The notes under the pieces were generated by a model. It was not told the DNA's origin, made no database searches, and saw nothing but the letters and a program-made list of their open reading frames with translations. DNA of 64,000 nt. Source: Rugosimonospora africana (lineage in GTDB: Bacteria > Actinomycetota > Actinomycetes > Mycobacteriales > Micromonosporaceae). Below, piece after piece: positions 8,551-16,636 of the stretch. Positions within the stretch are counted from its first letter, which is position 1. Each line of letters begins with the position of its first letter. Both the position numbers and the translations under genes were made by a program. Location of the stretch: contig NZ_BONZ01000084.1 in the NCBI RefSeq assembly GCF_016862975.1, forward strand, positions 31,653-95,652, read 5' to 3'.

Positions 8551-9780
8551 ATGAGGGGCGTGGCAAGGGCGGCGAGGAGTGCGCGGTACCTGCTGGCCGG
8601 CGGGTTGAGCGCGACAGTGGCCGCGCTGGTGCTGGCCGGCCTCGTCGGGTCGGCGGTGCTCAGCCTCGTGGGCATCGGCGTCCCGGTGTTGGCGTGGGTG
8701 CTACGGATGGTCCGGTCGCTGGCCGACGGGCAGCGCCGGAGCGCTGGCCGGCTGCTCGGCGCCGCGATTCCGCAGGGCGCACCACCGGACTCCGGCTCCG
8801 TCGTGGTCCGGTTGCGTGCCGCGCTGCGCGACCCGGCGACGCCGCGGGAGCTGGCCTGGCTGGTGCTGCACGCGGCGGTCGGGTTGCCGGCCGCCCTGTG
8901 CGTTCCGGCCCTGTGCGTACTGGCCGTCGGCGGGCTGAGCACTCCGTTGTTCTGGTGGGTCGCCGCGCCGGAGGCGCCGATGACCTTCTTCATCCCGATC
9001 ACGAGCTGGTCGCGGGCGCTGGCGGTACCGGCTCTGACGGGCTTCGCCTCGCTCGTCGCGCTGCGGTACGGCATCCCGATCCTGGGTAGTGCCCTGGCCA
9101 CCGCGTACCGGGTGCTGCTCGCACCGTCCGCGCACGGTCAGCTGTCCCGCCGAGTCGAGGAGCTGTCCGCCACCCGTGCCGGCGCGCTCGACGCCCACGC
9201 CGCGGAGCTGCGCCGCATCGAACGTGACCTGCACGACGGTGTCCAGGCCCGGCTCGTGGCGATCGCGATCCAGCTCGGTGTCGCACAGGGGCAGCGCAGC
9301 GCCGCCCCGCAGCTCGCCGATCAGCTCATCGAGCGGGCTCGCTCCGGCGTCGAGGATGCCCTGGAGGAGATGCGCCACGTCGTGCGGGGCGTCTACCCGC
9401 CGATCCTCGCCGACCGTGGCCTCTCCGGGGCGGTCGACGCGCTCGCGGTGGCCTGCCCGGTACCGGTGGAGACGCGGATCGACCCGATGGGACGGCTGCT
9501 GCCCGCGGTGGAGAGCGCCGCGTACTTCGTCATCGCCGAGGCGTTGACGAACATCGCCAAACACAGCGGCGCCACCACGGCGAGCCTGTGCCTGGAGCAC
9601 GACGGTGCGCGCCTTCTCGTCCGGGTCGACGACAATGGCGCAGGCGGCGCCGATGAGAGCCGCGGGACGGGCCTGTCGGGGATCCGCCGCCGGGTGGCCG
9701 CACTGGACGGGTGCGTCGGTCTGGACAGCCCGAGGGGCGGGCCCACGAGACTACGGGTGGAGTTGCCGTGCGCGTCGTGA
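8551..9780 (+). CDS. NarL-type sensor histidine kinase
   Basis: About 409 residues. The N-terminal half holds four or so transmembrane helices resembling the actinobacterial 'sensor' domain (RYLLAGGLSATVAALVLAGL; ELAWLVLHAAVGLPAALCVP). It is followed by a HisKA_3 dimerisation helix with phospho-acceptor His228 in RIERDLHDGVQARL and an HATPase domain (EALTNIAKHSGA, DDNGAGG, GTGLSGIRRRVAALDG). The kinase autophosphorylates and passes phosphate to the overlapping response regulator. The ATG at 8551 has little ribosome binding site, so leaderless initiation (or GTG 8560) is possible. The stimulus is unknown. Confidence 0.9.
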   Translation: MRGVARAARSARYLLAGGLSATVAALVLAGLVGSAVLSLVGIGVPVLAWVLRMVRSLADGQRRSAGRLLGAAIPQGAPPDSGSVVVRLRAALRDPATPRELAWLVLHAAVGLPAALCVPALCVLAVGGLSTPLFWWVAAPEAPMTFFIPITSWSRALAVPALTGFASLVALRYGIPILGSALATAYRVLLAPSAHGQLSRRVEELSATRAGALDAHAAELRRIERDLHDGVQARLVAIAIQLGVAQGQRSAAPQLADQLIERARSGVEDALEEMRHVVRGVYPPILADRGLSGAVDALAVACPVPVETRIDPMGRLLPAVESAAYFVIAEALTNIAKHSGATTASLCLEHDGARLLVRVDDNGAGGADESRGTGLSGIRRRVAALDGCVGLDSPRGGPTRLRVELPCAS

Positions 9781-10421
9781 TCGCCGAAGACAACGTGCTG
9801 CTCCAGGAGGGACTCAAGCTGCTGCTGTCCACCGCCGGCTTCGAGGTGAGCGCCGCCGTCGGCACGCCGGAGGACTTTCTCGCCGCGGTCGACTGCCGAC
9901 CACCGGACGTCGCGGTGGTGGATGTCCGGATGCCGCCGAGCTTTCGCGACGAAGGGCTGCGCGCGGCGCTGACCGCACGCCGCCGGTACCCCGGCCTGCC
10001 GGTGCTGGTGCTCTCGCAGTACGTCGAGCGCGTCTACGCCGCCGAGCTGCTGGCCGACGGCCAGGGCGCGGTCGGCTACCTGCTGAAGGACCGGGTGTCC
10101 CGGGTGGAGAACTTCCTCGACGCACTGGGCCGGGTCGCCGGCGGCGGTACCGCCATGGATCCGCAGGTCGTCGCGCAACTCGTCGCAGCCCGGCAGGCCA
10201 GCCCGCTGGCCCGGCTCAGCCCCCGCGAACTGGAGGTGCTGTCCCTGATGGCCGAGGGGCACGCCAACCCCGGCATCGCCGAGCGGCTCGTCATCACCGA
10301 ACGGGCGGTCAGCAAGCACATCGGCAACATCTTCAACAAGCTCGACCTGCCCCCGACCGACGGTGGGCACCGGCGGGTCATCGCGATCCTCACGTATCTC
10401 AACAACACCGACCGCGACTGA
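9768..10421 (+). CDS. NarL/FixJ-type response regulator
   Basis: A 217-residue regulator: an N-terminal receiver (VRVVIAEDN, phospho-acceptor Asp52 in VAVVDVRMPP, conserved Lys in YLLKDRV) and a C-terminal LuxR helix-turn-helix (LSPRELEVLSLMAEGHANPGIAERLVITERAVSKHIGNIF). The GTG start at 9768 overlaps the kinase stop by 13 bp and has GGTGGAG upstream, so the two are translationally coupled. No target operator is evident next to it. Confidence 0.9.
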   Translation: MRVVIAEDNVLLQEGLKLLLSTAGFEVSAAVGTPEDFLAAVDCRPPDVAVVDVRMPPSFRDEGLRAALTARRRYPGLPVLVLSQYVERVYAAELLADGQGAVGYLLKDRVSRVENFLDALGRVAGGGTAMDPQVVAQLVAARQASPLARLSPRELEVLSLMAEGHANPGIAERLVITERAVSKHIGNIFNKLDLPPTDGGHRRVIAILTYLNNTDRD

Positions 10422-10554
10422 CCCGTCGGGCGTACAAGGCGGCCTAATGGCATGCCGCCGGGCGCCTACCGCCGCCTGTGCCGGCAAGGCTGAAGGCGTC
10501 CTGCACGCCTGGTTCGGCGACGCGAACGCACGTCAACGGTCTGGTCGTCGGTGG

Positions 10555-11025
10555 TCACAGCGAGGCCGCCGCGACCAGAGTGAAGACCGCGCCGAGCAGG
10601 ATCAGGCTGTGCAGGATCATGTGTTCGAGGTTCGGCCGGGGTCGGTCGCCGATGCGGGGCAGCACGGTGACCGTGTGCGCGTACGTGCGGGAGTGCAGCT
10701 CCGTCCAGGACACGCCGGTGCCCGCGGTCGCCCACGGCACGGTCTTCCCGGCCAGGTACGGCAGCCACCACAGGCTCAACCCGCCGGCGGCGATGAGCGC
10801 CTCCATGGCGCCGCCGGCGTAGGCGAGTACGGGTAGCGACAGCGCGGCCGCGAGTACCAGCAGGACCGCCGGCAGCGCCATCACCGGCCCGTTGATGGCG
10901 GCCTCGGTGATCCGTTCGGATCGCTTCGAGTCGCGCACGTTGTTGAGCGGGTGGAGGTCCACGAACGTGGTGACGAGGAAGTAGAGCAGTGCGGCGATGA
11001 GCAGCACGAGCGCCGGAGCGAACAT
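10555..11025 (-). CDS. Four-helix integral membrane protein of unknown function
   Basis: A 156-residue protein with four predicted transmembrane helices (MFAPALVLLIAALLYFLVTTFVD; MALPAVLLVLAAALSLPVLAY; MEALIAAGGLSLWWLPYLAGK; HSLILLGAVFTLVAAASL). I do not recognise a named family. AAAGGA 7 bp before ATG 11025 supports the start. It lies 25 bp downstream of the TetR gene on the same strand and is almost certainly in its operon, controlled by the duplicated operator at 11689-11723. Induction by a membrane-active or toxic ligand is plausible. Confidence 0.75.
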   Translation of the reverse strand: MFAPALVLLIAALLYFLVTTFVDLHPLNNVRDSKRSERITEAAINGPVMALPAVLLVLAAALSLPVLAYAGGAMEALIAAGGLSLWWLPYLAGKTVPWATAGTGVSWTELHSRTYAHTVTVLPRIGDRPRPNLEHMILHSLILLGAVFTLVAAASL

Positions 11026-11050
11026 CGGAGTTCCTTTGTAGTTAGGTGGA

Positions 11051-11674
11051 TTAGCGGGCGTAGCGGGCCGCGATCCCGTCGAGGAACGTGGACACGGCGA
11101 TGTCGAACCACGCGTTGTAGTACTCGGCGGGCGCGGCGGGAGGCTGCGGCGCGTCGCCGAACTCCGCCAGCGCGTGGCCGGTGACCAGGATGTAGAGGGA
11201 CTGGACCAGATACAGCGCCTCGTCGTCGGTGAGGTCGAGCGACTCGTGGGCGGTGGACAGGACGGCCGGCACCACGGGCTCGTAGACCTGCGGGGAGACG
11301 TCTTGGGTCGCGACGATGACGGCGGCGCCCGGATGCGCGCTGAGGGTGCGGCGCAGGTCGGTCGCCAGTCGGGTCAACAGGGTGCGCCAGTCGAGGCCCT
11401 CGCGGGTGGCCCCGAGCGCCTCCGTGGCGATGCTGTCGGCGATGAGGCGCAGCAGCGCGGCCCGGTTGGGCACGTGGTAGTAGAGCGAGGCGGCCTTGAC
11501 GCCGAGGCGAGCGCCGAGCGTGCGCATGGACAGCGCCGCGAAGCCCTGCTCGTCGACCAGTTCGAGCGCGGCGGCGCGGATGGCCTCCTGGCTGAGCTGT
11601 TCGTTTCTGGGCTGTTCGTTTCTGGGCTGTTCGTTTCTGGGCTGTTCAGCCTTGCGCCGCTGTCGGGGTGCCAT
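11051..11674 (-). CDS. TetR-family regulator with N-terminal repeat tail
   Basis: A 207-residue TetR-type repressor: the helix-turn-helix SMRTLGARLGVKAASLYYHVPNRAALLRLIAD is followed by an all-helical ligand and dimerisation domain like TetR_C. Before the DNA-binding domain is a charged tail in which RNEQP is repeated three times, encoded by a 15-bp tandem repeat (11597-11641). AGAGGG precedes ATG 11674. The gene heads an operon with the membrane protein, and two identical palindromes lie immediately upstream, so it should be autoregulated. Confidence 0.88.
   Translation of the reverse strand: MAPRQRRKAEQPRNEQPRNEQPRNEQLSQEAIRAAALELVDEQGFAALSMRTLGARLGVKAASLYYHVPNRAALLRLIADSIATEALGATREGLDWRTLLTRLATDLRRTLSAHPGAAVIVATQDVSPQVYEPVVPAVLSTAHESLDLTDDEALYLVQSLYILVTGHALAEFGDAPQPPAAPAEYYNAWFDIAVSTFLDGIAARYAR
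11597..11650 (-). repeat. 15-bp tandem repeat inside the TetR gene
   Basis: CTGTTCGTTTCTGGG is repeated three times without change (11597-11611, 11612-11626, 11627-11641) plus a partial fourth. Because the unit is 15 bp it keeps frame and encodes RNEQP in tandem at the N-terminus. Identical units imply recent slippage, so the number may vary between strains. Confidence 0.85.
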
Positions 11675-11688
11675 GCGCCGACCCTCTT

Positions 11689-11723
11689 TCTAACGGTGTT
11701 AGACACAATCTAACGGTGTTAGA
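11689..11723. promoter_or_regulatory. Duplicated perfect TetR operator
   Basis: TCTAACGGTGTTAGA occurs twice, at 11689-11703 and 11709-11723. Each copy is a perfect inverted repeat (TCTAAC-GGT-GTTAGA), spaced 20 bp centre to centre, or two helical turns on the same face. The array ends 15 bp before the TetR ATG, where it would block its promoter. Two dimers binding cooperatively is the natural reading. Confidence 0.75.
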
Positions 11724-11773
11724 AAGCGTCGTCAAATCCGCCCGGGATCGCTGTTCTCCCACGGCACCCCGCG

Positions 11774-11824
11774 GACTGGTCTGGGTCGCGGCGCGGCGTC
11801 AGACGCGTCGAGCCAGATTGGTCG
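11774..11824 (+). repeat. Dispersed 51-bp palindromic repeat, copy 1
   Basis: This intergenic copy begins GACTGGTCTGGGTCG and ends CGAGCCAGATTGGTCG, so the ends pair into an imperfect stem. The same sequence occurs at five other places in the window, with the loop region also largely conserved. It lies between the TetR operators and the epimerase promoter. Confidence 0.8.
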
Positions 11825-11894
11825 TAGCTTGTCCGTCCACTGAGGACGGACAGGCCAGGAGGCGCCGCACTCGCCCGCCCGGCCGCGAGAGTGC

Positions 11895-11935
11895 TTGACG
11901 CTGCCACCGATCGCCGGTTACGGTCAGGACCGTTA
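11895..11935 (+). promoter_or_regulatory. Epimerase promoter with shared operator (site A)
   Basis: TTACGGTC-AG-GACCGTTA at 11918-11935 matches the palindrome TTACGGTC-NN-GACCGTAA at 15 of 16 positions. It overlaps the -10 (TACGGT, 11919-11924) of a promoter with -35 TTGACG at 11895-11900 and an 18-bp spacer, so binding should repress. The same palindrome recurs before other genes of this locus (sites B-F). Confidence 0.65.
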
Positions 11936-11952
11936 ATCGGCGGGGAGGATGG

Positions 11953-12972
11953 ATGCTGCACTCGGTGGCGGAGCTGGAGGAGCGGCTGTCCCGGCCGCGC
12001 ACCGGGCTCGTCGGCGACCTGGCCAAGCTGGACGGCGACATTCTGGTCCTGGGGGCCGGCGGCAAGCTGGGGCCGAGTCTGGTGCGGTTGGCGGTGCGGG
12101 CGGTGGCTGCCGCCGGTACCGGCGCGAAGGTCTTCGCGGTTTCCCGATTCTCCGAGGCGGGCCTGGCCGAAACCCTGAGCGCGGAAGGTGCCCGGGTGAT
12201 CGCCGCGGACCTCGCTGACGACGGGGCTCTGGCCGGCCTGCCCGACGCCGCGAACGTGGTGCTTCTGGCCGGGTCGAAGTTCGGCACCTCCGGGCGGGAG
12301 CATGCCACCTGGGCCACGAACACGTACCTGCCCGGCCGGGTGGCGGCGCGCTTCGCCGGATCCCGGATCGTCGCGCTGTCCACCGGCAACGTGTACCCGC
12401 TGGTGCCGGTCACCTCCGGCGGGTGCACCGAGCAGACCCCGGTCGGCCCGGTCGGCGAATATGCGATGAGCTGCCTTGGCCGGGAACGCGTCCTGGCCCA
12501 TTTCGCCGAGCGCGACGCCACCCCGATGGCGTTCATCCGGCTGAACTACGCCGTGGAGATGCGCTACGGCGTGCTGGTGGACATCGCCTCGGCGGTGCAC
12601 GCGGGCCGGCCGATCGACCTCTCGATGGGGCACGCCAACGTGGTCTGGCAGGGTTACGCCAACGAAGTCACGCTGCGCGCGTTCCACCACGCGGCGGTGC
12701 CGCCCTTCGTGCTGAACGTGACCGGACCGGAGACGTTGTCGGTACGGCAGGCGGCCCTGGCGATGGGGGCTGCCCTGAGCAGGGCTCCGGTACTGGTCGG
12801 CACCGAGGCGGCCACCGCCCTGCTGTCCAACGCGCAGCGCTGCCACGGCCTGTTCGGGTACCCCGACGTGACGCCCGCCGAACTCATCGAACAGATCGCC
12901 GGCTGGGTGTCCGCCGGGCTGCCGCTGCACGGCAAGCCGACCCACTTCCAGCAGCGCGACGGTCGGTTCTGA
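11953..12972 (+). CDS. NAD-dependent epimerase/dehydratase-family protein
   Basis: A 339-residue Rossmann-fold protein. LDGDILVLGAGGKLGPSLVRLAV is the nucleotide-binding GxGGxxG segment, VALSTGNVYP the strand carrying the Ser/Thr, and FIRLNYAVEMRYG the usual extended-SDR region. The catalytic YxxxK is not clear (YAMSCLGRE lies at its place), so its chemistry may be altered. It could oxidise, epimerise or dehydrate a sugar acid. GGGGAGG precedes the start. Its stop overlaps the next ATG (TGATG), coupling it to the DapA-like gene. It is controlled through site A. Confidence 0.8.
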   Translation: MLHSVAELEERLSRPRTGLVGDLAKLDGDILVLGAGGKLGPSLVRLAVRAVAAAGTGAKVFAVSRFSEAGLAETLSAEGARVIAADLADDGALAGLPDAANVVLLAGSKFGTSGREHATWATNTYLPGRVAARFAGSRIVALSTGNVYPLVPVTSGGCTEQTPVGPVGEYAMSCLGRERVLAHFAERDATPMAFIRLNYAVEMRYGVLVDIASAVHAGRPIDLSMGHANVVWQGYANEVTLRAFHHAAVPPFVLNVTGPETLSVRQAALAMGAALSRAPVLVGTEAATALLSNAQRCHGLFGYPDVTPAELIEQIAGWVSAGLPLHGKPTHFQQRDGRF

Positions 12973-14084
12973 TGGCGGCGGATCGGCGACCCGAGGGTGG
13001 CACGGTCGTGACCACGACGACGAGCGATCCGTCCGCGGCGGCCCTGGAGGCATTCCGGCGTGGCTGCGTGATCCCGGCGCACCCGCTGGCGTTGACCGAG
13101 GACCGGCACCTGGACGAGCGGCGCCAGCGGGCGTTGAGCCGGTACTACCTGGATGCCGGCGCGGGCGGCCTCGCGGTCGGCGTGCACACCACCCAGTTCG
13201 CCATCCACCAGCCGGGCCACGGCCTGCTCGAGCCGGTGCTGGAACTGGCCGCGGACTGCGCCCGCCAGGCCGCGGCCGGGCAGCCGGGACGCGGCACCGT
13301 GCTGGTGGCCGGCGTCGTGGGCGACACCGCCGCGGCGGTCGCCGAGGCCGAGTTGGCGGCCCGGCTGGGCTATCACATGGTGCTGCTGTCGCCGGTCGCC
13401 GACCTGGACGAGGACGCGCTGATCGACCGGGCCAGGGCGGTCGGCGAAGTCCTCCCGGTGGTCGGGTTCTACCTGCAGCGGGCGGTCGGCGGCCGGGAGC
13501 TGTCCCGCGACTACTGGACGCGGCTGGCCTCGGTCGAATCGGTGGTCGGCATCAAGGTCGCACCGTTCGACCGGTACCGGACGCTGGACGTCCTGCACGG
13601 GGTGTGCCGGGCCGGTCGGGCCGGCGACCTGGCGCTCTACACCGGCAACGACGACCACATCCTGGGCGATCTGGTGGCGAGGCACCGGGTGGTGGTCGAC
13701 GGCCGGGTGGTGGACGTGGAGTTCGTCGGCGGCCTGCTCGGGCAGTGGGCGGTCTGGGTACACCGGGCGGTCGGCCTGCTCGACGAGGCGGCCAGCGCGC
13801 GGGCCGGTGACGACGCCGCGCTGCGCCGGCTGATGTGCGTGGACGGTCAGCTCACCGACGCGAATGCCGCCATCTTCGACGCGGCGAACGACTTCCGGGG
13901 CTGCATCCCGGGCATCCATGAGGTGTTGCGGCGCCAGGGGCTGTTGGCCGGCCGGTGGTGCCTGGACCCGGACGAGCAGCTGTCGGTCGGGCAACTCGCC
14001 GAGCTGGACCGGGTCTGGGCGGCGTACCCGCACCTGCGCGACGACGACTTCGTCGCCGCCAACCTCGACCGGTGGCTGGCGTGA
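12972..14084 (+). CDS. DapA-family aldolase/lyase (first paralogue)
   Basis: A 370-residue member of the dihydrodipicolinate synthase/N-acetylneuraminate lyase superfamily. The Schiff-base lysine is Lys195 in VVGIKVAPF and the barrel tyrosine is in VVGFYLQR. It is longer than the usual 290-300 residues because of an extended helical C-terminus (LRRLMCVDGQLTDANAAIFDAAND). Members cleave or dehydrate 2-keto acids such as keto-deoxy sugar acids. ATG 12972 overlaps the epimerase stop. A second, divergent paralogue is encoded at 16633, so the pathway probably uses two such steps. It converges on the regulator gene 31 bp away. Confidence 0.85.
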   Translation: MAADRRPEGGTVVTTTTSDPSAAALEAFRRGCVIPAHPLALTEDRHLDERRQRALSRYYLDAGAGGLAVGVHTTQFAIHQPGHGLLEPVLELAADCARQAAAGQPGRGTVLVAGVVGDTAAAVAEAELAARLGYHMVLLSPVADLDEDALIDRARAVGEVLPVVGFYLQRAVGGRELSRDYWTRLASVESVVGIKVAPFDRYRTLDVLHGVCRAGRAGDLALYTGNDDHILGDLVARHRVVVDGRVVDVEFVGGLLGQWAVWVHRAVGLLDEAASARAGDDAALRRLMCVDGQLTDANAAIFDAANDFRGCIPGIHEVLRRQGLLAGRWCLDPDEQLSVGQLAELDRVWAAYPHLRDDDFVAANLDRWLA

Positions 14085-14115
14085 CCGGCGGGTTCGCCGC
14101 GGCGTGACCGGTGGG

Positions 14116-15381
14116 TTACAGCAGGAGGCGGTACAGCGTCAGCGGGCGCCCGGACGCGCCCAGGGTCAGGTTGCCGATGCGCTCGGCCAGCCCGGCCAGC
14201 TCCAGCCGGTGCAGCATGCGCCGTGCGGTCCGTTGTTGAACGCCGAGCCGCTCGGCGACCTCTCGGGTCGTCAGCGGGTCAGCGCCGGCGGCCACGTGCA
14301 CCGCGCGCAGTCGCTGGAGGGTGGGGACCGACAGCCCGACCCGTTGGGCGATGACCGCCAGGTTGGCCGGCTCGGCGGGGGAGCCGGCCGGGGAGCCGGC
14401 GGTGGTCTCCAGCACCATGTCGGTGTCGCCGCGCAGCGAGACCACGGCGGCGACCGGCCCGATCCGCCTGGCCCGGGCAAGTGCCCGCCGCGCCAGGCTC
14501 TCCGCCTCGGCCGCGTTGCGCCCCAGTCCCAGCCCGATATGCACGCGTTCGTGCCGATCGGCCAGCCGGGCGAGCATGGGCAGCGCGGTGAACCCGCCGC
14601 TGGCCTCGTACAGCGGGCCGCGCGTGGTGACCAGCAGGTGCGTACCCCCGGTGTAGCGGGCCAGGCTGCCACCCAGCGCGGCGGCCTCCTTGAGCAGGCC
14701 GTCGTCGCCACCGTCCAGCTCGACGAGGCCGAGCGCGATCTGGGCGTCCTCCTGCAACTGGCTGTCCGCCTGCAGCATCAGCTGCCGCAGCGCGATGCGC
14801 ACCGAGTGCGTCGACGGGACCAGCCGCAGGGCCGGCATCTCGTCGCGCAGTACCTCGTAGGCGGAGCTGAGGCAGGTGACGGCGGCCACCGTACCGTCCG
14901 CCCCGCGACGGGTACGGCGGTGGAAGGCGACCACGTCGGCGGAGTCCAGCCCGGCCCGGTACGGCAGCGTGCGCACCTTGGCGGTGGAGATCCCGGCCCC
15001 GGTCAGCGTCGCGGTGACGTCGGCCGAGGCGAGGGTGTCGACCGAGACCCGGGCGACGTCGTGCCCGTCGCGCAGCAGCGCCACCGCCGCCTGCAGCAGC
15101 GTGTCGCCGGTGTAGTCGACGAAGACCGCCGGTCGGGTCAGCGTCCCGGCCTCCCGGGCCAGGGTGTACGGGACCACGCCGGTGAACAGCCACGCCTCGA
15201 CCCGGGCGGCGTGCGCCTCGACGAGCGCCGGCGCCTGGGATTCGTGGTCGTAGTCGAAGCGCCAGGCGGTCACTCCCGGCTGCTGCTCACAGACCGCGGC
15301 CACGTCATCGACGAGGTCGTGGGGGCCGACCACCCCGATCTCGATGTCCACGATGCCATCCCGTCTCTCTTGCTGACCCAC
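14116..15381 (-). CDS. Winged-helix regulator with nucleotide-cyclase-like middle domain
   Basis: A 421-residue protein I can only partly place. Residues 10-220 look like a ligand-sensing alpha/beta domain. Roughly residues 225-335 (IALGLVELDGGD ... HIGLGLGRNAAEAESLARRALARA) resemble GGDEF/GTP-cyclohydrolase-III-like folds. The C-terminus (LTTREVAERLGVQQRTARRMLHRLELAGLAERIG) is a clear winged helix. GTG 15381 is used here with only a weak upstream GAGAGA; GTG 15351 is possible. It is divergent from the aminotransferase operon, with shared operator site B between them, making it the best candidate to control sites A-F. Confidence 0.7.
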   Translation of the reverse strand: MGQQERRDGIVDIEIGVVGPHDLVDDVAAVCEQQPGVTAWRFDYDHESQAPALVEAHAARVEAWLFTGVVPYTLAREAGTLTRPAVFVDYTGDTLLQAAVALLRDGHDVARVSVDTLASADVTATLTGAGISTAKVRTLPYRAGLDSADVVAFHRRTRRGADGTVAAVTCLSSAYEVLRDEMPALRLVPSTHSVRIALRQLMLQADSQLQEDAQIALGLVELDGGDDGLLKEAAALGGSLARYTGGTHLLVTTRGPLYEASGGFTALPMLARLADRHERVHIGLGLGRNAAEAESLARRALARARRIGPVAAVVSLRGDTDMVLETTAGSPAGSPAEPANLAVIAQRVGLSVPTLQRLRAVHVAAGADPLTTREVAERLGVQQRTARRMLHRLELAGLAERIGNLTLGASGRPLTLYRLLL

Positions 15382-15410
15382 TGTCTCTCAGATTACGGTC
15401 AGGTCCGGTA
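15370..15410. promoter_or_regulatory. Aminotransferase promoter with shared operator (site B)
   Basis: TTACGGTC-AG-GTCCGGTA at 15393-15410 matches the palindrome at 14 of 16 positions. For the plus-strand operon a promoter TTGCTG (15370-15375), 18-bp spacer, TACGGT (15394-15399) has the same geometry as at site A, with the operator on the -10. The site is also 12 bp upstream of the divergent regulator start, consistent with autoregulation. Confidence 0.65.
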
Positions 15411-15433
15411 TTAGGTGCACCCGGGGAGCGCGC

Positions 15434-16636
15434 ATGTCCTATCCGACCCAGTCGGCGCAACCGGTCAGGGAGCCCTTTCCGAGCCTGATGAACGCCGGCG
15501 GTCGCACTCTCGGCGAGGAGGAGATCGAAGGCGTCACCCGAGTCATCCGCTCCGGCATGCTCAACGCGGTCTGGGGCACCGAGGTGCGCGCGCTGGAGGA
15601 GGAGATGGCGCGGCTGCACGGTGTCCGGTACGCGGTGGCGGTCAGCTCCGGCACCGCCGCGCTGCACGTCGCCGTGGCCGCGGTGGCGCCCGACCCGGGT
15701 GACGAGATCATCACGTCACCGATCAGCGATTTCGGCACCGTCGGCCCGATTCTCGCGCAGAACGCGGTGCCGGTGTTCGCCGATGTCGACCCGTTGACCG
15801 GCAACCTCGACCCGGATCGGGTGGCCGAGCTGATCGGTCCCCGTACCCGGGCGATCCTCCCGGTGCACCTGTTCGGCGCGCCGGCCGCGATGACGCGACT
15901 GCGCGCCGTCGCCGACCGGTACGGGATCGCGGTCATCGAGGACTGCGCCCAGGCATGGCTGGCCCGCTACCCGGACGGGCGGCTGGTCGGCACCGGCGGC
16001 GCGATCGGCTGTTTCAGCCTCCAGCAGTGGAAGCACATCACCTGCGGCGACGGGGGCCTGGCCATCACCGACTCCGCCGAGCTGGCCCGGCGGATGCGGC
16101 TGTTCTCGGACAAGGGGTGGCCACGGGACACCGGCCGGCACCACGTCAGCTTCGGACTGAACTACCGGATGAGCGAGCTGTGCGGCGCCGTGGCCCGAGC
16201 CCAGCTCGCCAAGCTGCCCGGGGTCCTGGCGGCCCGGCGGGCGGCCGCGGCACGGCTGCTGGCGGCCGTCGGCGAGCTGCCCGGCGTGCACCTGGCCCGC
16301 GACGTCGAGGCCCACGCGTGGTGGCTGCTGCCACTGGTTTTGCGCCCGCCGCTGGACTCCGCCGCGTTCGCCCGCGCGCTGGTCCGGGCGGGGATCCCGG
16401 CGCGGGCCGGGTACCTCGACGAACCGTTGCACTGTGCGCCGGCGCTGACCGGTGCCCCGGTCTACGGCGAGTCCCGGTACCCGCTGACCTCCGGGTATGG
16501 GCCGGGGCTGTGCCCGGTGGCCGAGGAGCTGGTCGCGAACGGGCTCGTGGTGATCGACTGGAACGAGCGGTACACGGACCGGCACGTGGACGCGATCGCC
16601 GCGGCGATCGTGGACGCTCACCGGGAGACCTCGTGA
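15434..16636 (+). CDS. DegT/DnrJ/EryC1/StrS PLP aminotransferase
   Basis: A 400-residue fold-type I aminotransferase of the DegT family. The phosphate loop is SSGTAALHVAV, IEDCAQAW holds the pyridine-contacting Asp, and the PLP lysine is Lys200 in SLQQWKHITCGDGGLAIT. Such enzymes usually transaminate keto-sugars or cyclitols, more often in biosynthesis than breakdown; here it leads an operon with a DapA-like enzyme and two amidohydrolases. The next gene starts at GTG 16633, overlapping its stop. Regulated through site B. Confidence 0.88.
   Translation: MSYPTQSAQPVREPFPSLMNAGGRTLGEEEIEGVTRVIRSGMLNAVWGTEVRALEEEMARLHGVRYAVAVSSGTAALHVAVAAVAPDPGDEIITSPISDFGTVGPILAQNAVPVFADVDPLTGNLDPDRVAELIGPRTRAILPVHLFGAPAAMTRLRAVADRYGIAVIEDCAQAWLARYPDGRLVGTGGAIGCFSLQQWKHITCGDGGLAITDSAELARRMRLFSDKGWPRDTGRHHVSFGLNYRMSELCGAVARAQLAKLPGVLAARRAAAARLLAAVGELPGVHLARDVEAHAWWLLPLVLRPPLDSAAFARALVRAGIPARAGYLDEPLHCAPALTGAPVYGESRYPLTSGYGPGLCPVAEELVANGLVVIDWNERYTDRHVDAIAAAIVDAHRETS

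Noticed and set aside
11689..11723. Attachment site or transposon end
   Set aside because: Twin 15-bp palindromes directly before a TetR gene are better explained as operators, and no integrase or transposase is nearby.
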